In this document: positions 1 through 9,500 of the stretch, in pieces | Layout: each line of letters begins with the position of its first letter | How positions within the stretch are numbered: position 1 is the first letter of the stretch | From: Tenacibaculum dicentrarchi | GTDB taxonomy: Bacteria > Bacteroidota > Bacteroidia > Flavobacteriales > Flavobacteriaceae | Assembly (NCBI RefSeq): GCF_900239345.1 | Contig: NZ_OESZ01000044.1 | Location: 124,001-188,000, forward strand | Direction of reading: 5' to 3' | Length of the DNA stretch: 64,000 nt | The notes under the pieces: generated by a model | Databases searched by the model: none | Told to the model about the DNA's origin: nothing | The model's input: the letters and a program-made list of their open reading frames with translations, nothing else | Program-made: the position numbers and the translations under genes

Positions 1-1
1 T

Positions 2-568
2 GATTATCATGAAAGAAAAGGTGTTGCAGATGCTTTAATTGCTTTAGCTGATAGGGCTGATGTAAAAGTAATTTCAATGTCTATAGGTTTTCCGTTTGGT
101 ATTGGTAAAATAGAAGATGCTATAAAGTATGCTTATAGTAAGGGTAAAATGATTTTAGCTGCAGGAGGAACTTCAACATCATACACAACTTGGTATGGTG
201 TTATTTTTCCAGCAAGCATGAAGGAGACCGTTGCTGTAACAGGTATAATGGAAGGAGAAGAATATAATCAATGTGATATTTGTCATACAGGGTCTCAAAT
301 TGATTTTACTGTTCAAATGCAGAGAAAAACTGGTGCGGGTAATTTTATAGCGGTATTAAGTTATTTTGATGAACAAGCAAATTATATAGGTGGTTCATCG
401 GCAGCGACAGCAACAACAGCAGGTATTGCCGCTTTGGTATGGGCTAAAAATCCATCTTGGAATAGAAATCAAGTATTACAAAAAATGAAAGAGTCAGCTT
501 CTTTTTATCCGAATAAAAATTCAGAGTTTGGGTATGGAAATATTGATGCCTTAAAAGCTGTTCAATAA
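2..568 (+). CDS. Subtilisin-like (S8) serine protease, C-terminal part, 5' end outside window
   Basis: The open frame is already open at base 2, so the gene begins upstream and only about 188 C-terminal residues are seen. These match the second half of a peptidase S8 domain. There is the core strand VKVISMSIG, then a segment resembling the oxyanion region (AAGGTS), then FPASMKETVAVTG. The catalytic serine sits in GGSSAATATTAG, with its Ser codon at 398-400, followed by the usual helix GIAALVWAKNP. The canonical subtilisin motif has Asn (AAGN) where this protein has Gly, so the oxyanion hole is atypical. The catalytic Asp and His are not in the window. The protein ends just after the protease fold, so no T9SS sorting domain follows. 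A strong hairpin terminator follows the stop. Confidence 0.85.
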   Translation, partial: DYHERKGVADALIALADRADVKVISMSIGFPFGIGKIEDAIKYAYSKGKMILAAGGTSTSYTTWYGVIFPASMKETVAVTGIMEGEEYNQCDICHTGSQIDFTVQMQRKTGAGNFIAVLSYFDEQANYIGGSSAATATTAGIAALVWAKNPSWNRNQVLQKMKESASFYPNKNSEFGYGNIDALKAVQ

Positions 569-579
569 AATAAAAATAT

Positions 580-628
580 TTTTAAATATAAAAAACCTCC
601 AAATATTGGAGGTTTTTTATATTTAAAA
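580..628. terminator. Bidirectional terminator with a 23-bp stem
   Basis: A perfect inverted repeat has arms 580-602 and 606-628 and a 3-nt loop (ATA). The core is AACCTCCAA/TTGGAGGTT, flanked by A-runs and T-runs on both sides. It separates the convergent protease and barrel-protein genes and can terminate both. Confidence 0.9.
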
Positions 629-639
629 GTTTAAAATGT

Positions 640-1137
640 TTAAAACTGGTAACGAATACCTAATCCAAAATCTGAATTAAAGCCTTCGTAAAAATCACCA
701 AAACCAAGTTCTGGTCTAAAATCTAAAGAAATAATTAATGGAAAATCAAAATTATATTCAACACCAATAACACCTGCACCGAATAAATAAGTTTCAGAAT
801 CTCCATTTACTTTGACTCCTGAAATAGTTTTATCTTTTACTTTCCAAGTTCCTAATCCACCACCAAAACCAGCATACCAATTAAAGTCATTTTCTAACTG
901 CCAAACCCATTGATAAAGCCCTGTAGCCTTTATTCCGCTATAATTATTATTGCCTCTAATACCTAAATCAATTTCTAATCTATTGGTATCGCTTAGTTTT
1001 CTTTGATATGAAATTTCTGCTCCAAATCCGCTATTATCGCCAAAACGGACACCAATGGCGTTTTCTGAAATATCTTGTGCATTTACAGATACTGCTCCTA
1101 AGGTTAAAAAACCAAAGGCTAAAAATAATTTTTTCAT
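640..1137 (-). CDS. Small outer-membrane beta-barrel protein
   Basis: A 165-residue protein with a clear type I signal peptide (residues 1-20, ending VNAQ). The rest alternates hydrophobic and polar residues, is rich in Gly and aromatic residues, and ends in GLGIRYQF, an aromatic C-terminus typical of outer-membrane beta-barrels. It resembles the 'outer membrane beta-barrel protein' families of Flavobacteriia. About eight strands could fit. No enzymatic motif is visible, so the function is unknown. It appears monocistronic: a terminator lies downstream, and an intergenic region of about 225 bp separates it from the next minus-strand gene. Confidence 0.75.
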   Translation of the reverse strand: MKKLFLAFGFLTLGAVSVNAQDISENAIGVRFGDNSGFGAEISYQRKLSDTNRLEIDLGIRGNNNYSGIKATGLYQWVWQLENDFNWYAGFGGGLGTWKVKDKTISGVKVNGDSETYLFGAGVIGVEYNFDFPLIISLDFRPELGFGDFYEGFNSDFGLGIRYQF

Positions 1138-1363
1138 AATTTTAAATTTTAAGAATACGTATAACTACAATTTAGATGCCAAACTATTATAATTAAGTTT
1201 TCTTTTTTTGAATAACTACTAAATTTGAAGTTAAGATGTATTTTAGAATATAAGTATAAAATACTTAAAACAAAAAATAATTTTTGTTTCTTGAATATCG
1301 ACTATATCTTTTTTATTTACCGAACAATCTATCTTTGCAATTTTTTCACTAATAATTAGTTCT

Positions 1364-2152
1364 TTAAAATTTAAATAAGCTTTTATTTAGCCATTTTTTT
1401 GTTGTTTTATCTATGTTTTTTTCTTCTCTAGATACTTTATAGTCCAAGTTAGAGATTATGTCATTTGAAAACCGAAGAGAATCTAATTTTGTAATTTCTT
1501 CCTTTGTAAACAAATGTTGCCTGTCTTGTCTTAATAATAAAACAGCCTTATCTACCGTTCCTAAAAGTCCTTTGGGCTCTTTTAGTTCACGAATAGTGTA
1601 TTGATAATGTAAAAATTGTGGTTTCCATAAAGGGAGTATTACCCATTCTTTTCTAGATACTGCATTTTCAAAAGCATCAAAACACTGTTTCTCTGTTCCT
1701 GTATGAAAAGTATATCCTGCTTTGTCTAAACGATACTCTTTCATCATTTTAATAGAAAAGCGAGTGATTCCTGCTTCTGCATTTATTCCTTGAATGTTTT
1801 TATTCATTTTTTGATGAACTTCTGGTTTTAATAAGTCAGTAATTTCAGAAACATTCTTGAAAGGAATATAATCAGGAACTCCCCATAATGTATACGGTTC
1901 ATAGTGCAAACCGAGTGTTAATAACGGAACATTTTTTTCTACGTCATTTTTATATAAGCCATGACTAGAAGGTAACCAGGCAGAACATAACAGATCTATT
2001 TCACCAGATTTTAATTTTTCAAAATTTTCTTTATGAGATGAATATATTCTATTAATCTTAAATCCCATTTGGATTAAAACATTTGAAACTAATGATGCTG
2101 TAAGATGATGAAAAGAAAGGTCTGTTACTCCAATATTTATAATTTTATTCAC
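1364..2152 (-). CDS. Glycine betaine/choline-type ABC substrate-binding protein (OpuAC-like), orphan
   Basis: 262 residues matching the substrate-binding domain of glycine betaine transporters (OpuAC family). Visible features are IGVTDLSFHHLTASLVSNVLIQMGF at the start, GEIDLLCSAWLPSSH (the 'W-P' ligand loop), GLHYEPYTLWGVPDYI, and GINAEAGITRFS followed later by WVILPLWKPQFLH. In this family aromatic residues cage the quaternary ammonium group. There is no signal peptide or lipobox, which is unusual for a periplasmic binding protein, and no ABC ATPase or permease gene lies nearby. It may be a cytosolic ligand-binding protein or work with a transporter elsewhere. The family call is fairly firm and the role is unknown. 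Confidence 0.7.
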   Translation of the reverse strand: MNKIINIGVTDLSFHHLTASLVSNVLIQMGFKINRIYSSHKENFEKLKSGEIDLLCSAWLPSSHGLYKNDVEKNVPLLTLGLHYEPYTLWGVPDYIPFKNVSEITDLLKPEVHQKMNKNIQGINAEAGITRFSIKMMKEYRLDKAGYTFHTGTEKQCFDAFENAVSRKEWVILPLWKPQFLHYQYTIRELKEPKGLLGTVDKAVLLLRQDRQHLFTKEEITKLDSLRFSNDIISNLDYKVSREEKNIDKTTKKWLNKSLFKF

Positions 2153-2343
2153 AAGGTTAATTTTTATTTAATATTTTGAGGCAGTAAACCTGAATTTAGT
2201 TCAGTTTCTAACTCTGATTTGCTGTGTTTTTTAACTTTTTTTTGATGATTCTTGTCAACTCGAGTTATTTTAATGATTAAAAATATCTTGATACAATTTT
2301 TTTGAAAGAAAAAAAATTACTTTAATTGATAGTTTCTTTAATT

Positions 2344-2943
2344 TTAAATTGTTTCAACTACTTTATTAAAATCTCTTCTTGATTTTGGTTTTTTATTAGG
2401 CTGATTAAAATCGTCTTTATCTCTATAACCAATTGCTACAGCCATAAGGGTTGAGTAGTCAGTCTGATTTAAAATTTCATCATATTTTTTAGATTCAATA
2501 CCTTCCATTGGTGTAGTATCTATACCCATTTCAGCACAGGCACTTAAAAAAACACCCAAAGCTAAATACACTTGTTTATCGAACCAAGCTTTAATTTCTG
2601 ATTCTGATTGAGGTTTTATAAATTCGTTGTAATAATTGACCGCTCCTTCTGAAAGTTCTTGCTTAATTTGTTGTTCGAATAAATCAATGTTGTTAATTCG
2701 AGAAAAAATTACAACCGTATCACTATTAACAATTTTACCAGTATTGAACAAAGAAACATTCGCAAGCATTTTCTTTTTATTCTTGTCAGAGACGAAAATA
2801 AACTTCCAAGGCTGGCTATTTATTGAAGAAGGACTTAGTTGTAAAATGTTTTTTAATTCTTCAATTTTACCCTCATCAATTTTTTTAAGAGGGTTATAAT
2901 TTTTTGTTGTATAGCGGTTTTGCATTAATTCTAAAAAAGTCAT
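2344..2943 (-). CDS. NAD(P)H-dependent nitroreductase (FMN)
   Basis: 199 residues of the nitroreductase/NfsB-like flavoprotein family, which reduces nitro-aromatics or quinones with NAD(P)H. Typical features are the N-terminal helix with NRYTTKNY (FMN phosphate contact), LSPSSINSQPWKFIFV (FMN-binding loop), and LALGVFLSACAEMGIDTTPMEG followed by AVAIGYRDKDD near the C-terminus. Length is normal. It is divergently transcribed from an HxlR-type regulator 85 bp away, with overlapping promoters. The arrangement recalls HypR/HypO in Bacillus subtilis, where an HxlR/DUF24 regulator controls a nitroreductase under disulfide or quinone stress. Control by its neighbour is inference. Confidence 0.88.
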   Translation of the reverse strand: MTFLELMQNRYTTKNYNPLKKIDEGKIEELKNILQLSPSSINSQPWKFIFVSDKNKKKMLANVSLFNTGKIVNSDTVVIFSRINNIDLFEQQIKQELSEGAVNYYNEFIKPQSESEIKAWFDKQVYLALGVFLSACAEMGIDTTPMEGIESKKYDEILNQTDYSTLMAVAIGYRDKDDFNQPNKKPKSRRDFNKVVETI

Positions 2944-2966
2944 ATTATAAACTATATTAATTATAG

Positions 2967-3000
2967 TTGCAAACTTAATTATAGTATTTTATATTTGCAA
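2967..3000. promoter_or_regulatory. Overlapping divergent promoters of the nitroreductase and hxlR genes
   Basis: On the plus strand TTG (2967-2969) lies 20 bp before TATATTTG (2990-2997). On the minus strand TTG (complement of 2998-3000) lies 20 bp before TAAGTTTG (complement of 2970-2977). Both match the Bacteroidota consensus TTG-N~20-TAnnTTTG. The ends form an inverted repeat TTGCAAA/TTTGCAA, so each promoter's -33 box abuts the other's -7 box. An 11-bp direct repeat (TTAATTATAGT at 2957-2967 and 2975-2985) overlaps the region and is a candidate operator. Confidence 0.75.
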
Positions 3001-3028
3001 TAACGGTCAAAAATGATAGTATATTTTT

Positions 3029-3382
3029 ATGGAAGAGAAAGAACCAAAAACACTTAAATTCAAAGGAAATGAATATCCTTGTTGTACGAGTTTGACAATG
3101 GGAATTATCGGCGGTAAATGGAAAACGGTTATACTTATTCATTTAGTAAATAAAAAATTAAGATATAATGAATTAAGAAAAACGATGCCAACAGTGACTG
3201 AAAGAACATTAAGTTTACAATTAAAAGCATTAGAAGAGCATGGTTTAATTAATCGAAAAGTATATACTCCTAAACCACCTTTAAAAGTAGAATATTCACT
3301 TACAGATTTCGGCAAAACCTTAATTCCATTAATTAAATCGATTGCAGACTGGGGGCATTTAGTTGCTCAAAAATATTCTTAG
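3029..3382 (+). CDS. HxlR-family winged-helix transcriptional regulator
   Basis: 117 residues, the normal length for the HxlR (DUF24) family of MarR-like dimeric repressors or activators. The signature IIGGKWKTVILIHLV is followed by the recognition region LRYNELRKTMPTVTERTLSLQLKALEEHGLINRKVY and the wing PPLKVEYSLTDFGKTL. Two adjacent cysteines, C18 and C19 (YPCCTSL), lie just before the first helix, where thiol-sensing family members such as HypR and YodB keep a redox-active Cys. It is divergent from the nitroreductase and probably controls it and itself from the shared promoter. Redox sensing is inferred from Cys position only. Confidence 0.88.
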   Translation: MEEKEPKTLKFKGNEYPCCTSLTMGIIGGKWKTVILIHLVNKKLRYNELRKTMPTVTERTLSLQLKALEEHGLINRKVYTPKPPLKVEYSLTDFGKTLIPLIKSIADWGHLVAQKYS

Positions 3383-3508
3383 AAACTGTTTAATCTTAAT
3401 TTAATAACCATTTTAGAAGAAATATTAATAATTAATTTTTTTTTTATGCGAATACATGATACAAATTTTACTGAAATCTTTTAGCATAGTTTTTGTTATT
3501 TCGTAAAA

Positions 3509-3540
3509 ACACCTCACAAGTTTTAAAACAGGTGAGGTGT
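3509..3540. terminator. Hairpin between hxlR and the macroglobulin gene
   Basis: Inverted repeat ACACCTCAC (3509-3517) / GTGAGGTGT (3532-3540). A-rich sequence lies before it and T-rich sequence after it. It lies between two convergent genes. Confidence 0.7.
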
Positions 3541-3572
3541 ATATTATTTTTTAGAGTAAAAAGATAAACTGA

Positions 3573-6500
3573 TTAGTTGTTAATAACCAATCTTTCTCCT
3601 TTTGAATGACTACTAAATTCTGGTGCATACATATTTTGTATGGTTGTAATTCCGTTGCTAAAATTACCAGCATTATTTACACGAACATCATATTCGAAAA
3701 CAAAAACACCTTTTGGTAAACGGTCAAAAAAGAAATTTGTTGCAGCGTCTTTTGTAGCTTCATAATAATATAAATTATCTTGTGATTTGTATTGCGAAAG
3801 TACATTTATAGGTTCAACTCCTGAAGCTCTCATGTCTTTCATGTGTACAAATTCCATAGCTCTATCGCAGCGTAATTCGATTCTTACGGTAATTAAATCA
3901 CCAACTTTTAAGGTTGTTTTATCTGTAATTTTTATAAGTTCTTTTCCTGTATCCGAAGTTATTTTTTTGAATAGATTTTTACGTAATTTTAACGGAGTTT
4001 CTGCCGATGTAATTTTATCTAAATCTTCAAAATATTGCCAATATAAACCTCCCCAAGCAATACCTTTTCCTTTTTTAGAAATAGTAACTTTGCTCATATT
4101 TGGTGTAATTTCGTTGCCATTCCACGATGTTTTAAAATATCCTGTACCAGCTTCTACTTTTACATTTTCTAGTTTTGATGCTTCAATTTTGTTATTTCCA
4201 ATTTTCACATCTACCATATCGGTAATCGAAAGCCAGTCACTTCCTTGTAAAAGTAATGCGTAAACGGCTTCGGTAGTTGCTTTGGTTGTTTTCCATCGAT
4301 TTGTTTGCTTGTTTTTAAGTAACCATATTTTTAAGTTATCAACTGTTTTTGTGTCATTTTCAATTTCAGAAAAAGCTTCAATTAACAAAGATTGCGTTTC
4401 AATTGGCGCTTGATAATTGTAATATCCAGCGACATTACTTTTCCAATACATTCCTAATTCATCCGAAGTAATACTGTTTTCTTTTAATGATTTTAAAATT
4501 TTAGAGGCAAAAGTTTTGTTATTATTTCTAAATTGAATTAAAGATATTTGCCCTTGTGCGTATAAATTATAATCTTTCCAAAAAGTAGCAGATTGTTTTT
4601 TATAATACGAAATGGCTGTTTTGGTTTTAGAAGCAACATTTATTTTAGGATAAAAACTACGCATATATAAATATTGAATAGTCGCATAATTTAAATGATT
4701 TTTCTTTAGATATTCTTCAGATGCACTTTGTCCTTTTTTGGCTTTTATTTTATCGGCTTCTTTTAATAAATCAGCATATTGAATTGCTATTTCTCTATCT
4801 AAAAAACGAACTGCTTTTTCTAAAACTTGTGTTGTTTTGTTATCAAAATTAGATACGCCTAATTTTTTTAAGTGTCCAAATCCGCTTGCAATATGTTGCG
4901 TAATATAAGTATTTGGATAATTTCCTCCTTTAAACCAAGGAAAACCTCCGTTGCTCATTTGCATATTTTTAAGTTTGTCGATAGCATTTTCTTGCTCATT
5001 TTTCATTTTATTCAAATCGAATAATAAAGCAATACGTTTCTTTTGTTCAGTTTCCGATTGCGCATCACGAAGCCAAGGTGTTTCTTGAATTATCAACGAT
5101 TTTAACTCTTGATTTTTTTCAAGATTTGATAATAACGCATCGCTCGATTTCCATTGATTAAAAACTTCTTGAATCTTCGGATTTGAATTTGCTATAAAAC
5201 TTGCCAAGGTATTTGCGTAATATCTTGCAAAAGTTTGTTCGCTACATTCATACGGATATTCCATTAAATACGGCAAAGCTTGCACTGCATACCACGCAGG
5301 ATTTGAAGTTATTTCTAAGGTTAATTTATGATGTTTTAAACTCGTAGAAGTATTGTTTTTTAATTTATCAAGCGTAAAAGTTTTTGTTTGATTCGAACGC
5401 ACCCACATCGGCAAGGTTTCGGTAACTAACATTCTATTTGATAAAACAGGTAACATATTTTGTTCTCCATCAGAAAAATTGCCAGCCTTTGCTACAATTT
5501 TATATTGAATAGCCTGAATATTATCAGGAATAGCTAAGTTCCAAGAAACACTAGTATTTCCTTTTGAATTTACACTGAAATTTTGATTTTTTGTTGAGTT
5601 ATCTAATAACTGAATTTCTTTTCCTGTAATGGCATCCGTTAAAATTAATTGAGAAATTCCGTCTAGTTTTTCTTCGGATAAATTCGAAATTTTCGCACTC
5701 AATGTTATATTGTCGCCTTCTCTTAAAAATCGTGGTGCATTTGGTGTAATCATTAACTCTTTTTGAGTTACGGTTGTAAGTGTTTTAGTAGATGATAAAG
5801 CTTCTTTTGTGTGTGCTAATAATTGCAATTTCCATTTGGTTAATGCCTCAGGAGTGGTAAAACTAAAGGTGATGTTTCCTTTTTTATCCGTAGTTAAATG
5901 CGGATAAAAGAAAGCCGTTTCTTGTAAGTTTTTACGAATTTTAATTCCTTTTAAAGAGCTGTTTTTTGGTTTATCATTTACATTAGATTTGTTTTTAGAA
6001 AAAGAACTATCTTTAATTTCGGTTAGTTCACTTTCATCAGTTTCTGTTGATTCAATAACAGTTTCTTCAACCTCTTCATATTCTTCTTCAATAACTTCAA
6101 TTTTAGAAATATTCATGTTCATTCCTCGACTACTACTTTTACTCATCATCGTTCTACGACGATAATTTTCACCAAATCGGAATCCAAACCAATTTAGTTC
6201 ATCATATTGTTGATTCGAATAACTATTTGAATACTGTCTATTAAAAACTCGAAAATGTTCATTTCCAAAACTATGATAAGCACTTGCCGAATTTCCACGA
6301 GAATAATAAGTAGCTGTTTTTATTGGGTTAAATTGCCAATTATGAGACTTAAATTCATCTAAAGAAGCATCGTACATACTTGCTAAAACTTCCGCCGTTA
6401 CTTTATTTTTCTTATCATTTTTAATAGTGAAACTCCATTTTTCGGTAGTTCCAGGTTGTAATTTATCTCTAAAAGTATTTGTTTCAATACTGATATTTTC

Positions 6501-9500
6501 TTGCCCGTTTTCTACTGAAATATTTAATAATCCAGTATCAAAAGAATTATAATTTACAAAATAATATTTGATAGCAAAACCTTTAATATCCTCTTTATGA
6601 ACAGGGATTTCAATTGTTTTTATCTCATTATTTAGATGAATAAATTTAGTGTCAATCGTTTTATAATCTTTTTCAACCTCAATAATTACGGTCATATCTT
6701 TTGATGCCGAGCCAATTTGTACACAAACAGTTTCATCAATATTATAAGACTTTTTATCTGTTTTGATAAAAAATAATTGATTATCAGCTACTTTTTCTTC
6801 GGATGTACTCGTAATATTAAAATGTGCTTTATCTGTTACTTTTTGATTAAATTTATCTGTAGTATTTAAAACAGCGATATAAGCTCCCGAAGTCCATTTT
6901 TTTAACTTCTTTAAAATAAGTTTTTTTGATTTTTTTGTATCAAAAGATTCTTCAAAAACAAGCGTACCTTTTTTCCACGTAGTTTGATTTACTTCTTCTT
7001 TAGAATAAGCATCATGCGGAAATAATTTATTGAATTCATTTTCAGAAATATCTTGATAATCAGGTGTATTCCAAGGTCTTTTACGCAACGGATTTTTAGG
7101 TGCTTGAAGCTTGTAAATTTTTAAAGTTCCTTTACTAGGTGTAAACTGCCCGTTTAAATTGTTGGTTGTAATGGTTATTTCGTGCTGTTTTTTGTCTTTA
7201 TTAAGCATCGAATTAATTTGTAACGAAGCCAATAAAGCATGATATCCAACATTTACAATAATGGTTGTACTTCGTGTTTCGCCGTTTACATCGGTAATAT
7301 CTGCGGTAATTTCGTAGTTAAAAACAGGCAAACTTTCTTTGTTTGTGCTTAAATCGGGAATTGCTTTAAATTGAATTGAAAAATTACCTGATGCATCTGT
7401 AACGGTTTCTCCGTGTGTAATTTCTTGAGCTTCTACCGACGAATTAGCACCACGCCAATACCACCAATTTGGATACTGCACTTTTCTATGCACACGATAT
7501 ACAACTTTAGCATCAGTAACATTTGCACCAGAAAAAGCTTTTGCAAATCCGTTTACGGTAATATTATCGTTTACCTTAAAAGTTTGAGTAACGGGTTTAA
7601 AATCGGTTTCAAATTTTGGACGTTTGTATTCTTCAACTGAAAAATGGAAACGATTATTATTAAAATTATGTGTTAAATTATTTTGATTTTTAATTTTTGA
7701 TGTTAAATAATATTCTCCAGTTAATCCATTATTAGGAAGTATAAATTCTCCAGAAACCGAACCAAATTCGTTTAATTTTAAATCTAGCGTTTTTACTTTT
7801 TGCCCGTTAACGTCATTTAATGTAATTTCTACAAATCCATTATTGAAAACTGCTGATTTTTTGCCTTTCTTTTGAATTAAAATCGTTTTAAAGTAAACCG
7901 TTTGCCCAGGTCGATAAATACTTCTATCAGTAAAAATAAATGGTTTTATTATAGCATTTTCGATGTTTTTTCTAATCCTATTTTTTTGATGTTTATATAA
8001 ATAATAATCGCCAAAAATAGCAGTATCATTTTTCGATGTAACTGTTATTGATACATTATAATATCTATTATTACTTATATAGGTTGCAAAACCATTTTTA
8101 TCTGTAATTAATTTTTGATGTAGTTTTTTTTCGCCTCTACGTTTATTATTTTGTAATATTAATTGGGCATTTTCAATAGGTTTTCCTGTATTTCTATTTA
8201 AAACTTGATATGTTTTTATATTGTTATCAGTATTTTCAATTAACACTAAATTACTTACTTGAATATTTGCAGTAGCGTATAAATTATCACTGTTTAAAAT
8301 GCTATTTTCATGTGCTACAATTAAATAATTATCTTGTGGAAGTTTCGGAACAATTATTTCTGTGGTGTGCTGTTTATAATCGAATTTATTTCTTAATTTA
8401 TCACTCCAAGAAGTTACTTTAGTCAGTTTTTTAATAAAATTGATTCGTTCTTCTTCCTTGTAAAAATTATTTAATTCCGTTATTTTCTTTTTGTCAATTT
8501 TATAAGCGGTAAAATAAAGTTTATCAATATTATTGTAGGTAATTAATAATCGAGAAGCGGTATTAATAGGACTAAATTTTTCTGATAAAAGTGATAGTGA
8601 TTTGTTTGTTATTTGTCCTTTTAAAGCTTTACATTTTTGGGATGCAACACTCTTCGGGAATTTCGAAATTACAGCATCACAAATAACTAATGCTTCTTTA
8701 TTTTTAAAACGGAAATCTTCATTTTTATTAGGTTGATAAGTATTTGCTTGTTGTCTATAAATTTCTGCAATTTGATGACTATATAATCCTGAAGTAGCAT
8801 TTTTATGCTGTTTTTCTTCGGATGATTTTAATGTTTGTAAAAATAAATCTTGTTTATCATTAAAAATAGCATGCTTACTTACAAAATTTAAACGCTCTAA
8901 ATCTACCGTAGCTAAGGCTTTTAAATTTTTGTTTTTTAGATGAAAAGTTATTAATTCTTGATAAATTTTTAATGCATTAAATTGAAGAGATGTTGCATCT
9001 TTTGTAACTAAATTTATTTTAATGAATTTTTTTGCAGTTACTATTAATTCTGAATTATCAATTTTAAACTGATAATTTGGTTTTGTAATATTTGTTTCTG
9101 ATGTTTTATAAAAATCAAGAGCGTTATGTGCTAAAAAATCAAATAAGCTAGGACGATATTCTTTTGAACCTTCTACAATGTATAAAATATCTTTAAACTC
9201 ACGAATATCGGTTTGTTGTAAGGCTGTTTTATTTTCTAATGATTTTTGATAATAGGTGTGAATTTCGGCAAAAAGTGTATCTAAATTCCAAGTTCTAAAA
9301 TCGATAGTATCAACTTTTTCACTTGTTTTTGTTCTGTTATAAAATTTCCATTTATTTTGATTGAAATATTGCCAATATAAATTTGCTAACACATTTTCTA
9401 ATACATTTTTTGTAGGAAAACTACTTTTATCAATATGTATTTTAAACTGATTGATAATTTTTAATTGTGCATCTTCTTCTAAAGTCAATGAAAATTTACT

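Noticed and set aside
1330..1337. TATCTTTG on the plus strand, a consensus -7 box
   Set aside because: No plus-strand gene follows; it faces into the 3' end of a minus-strand gene and has no -33 TTG at the right distance. Kept out as a chance match.
3787..4263. Open frame of 158 codons opposite the macroglobulin gene
   Set aside because: An antisense shadow within a well-supported gene.
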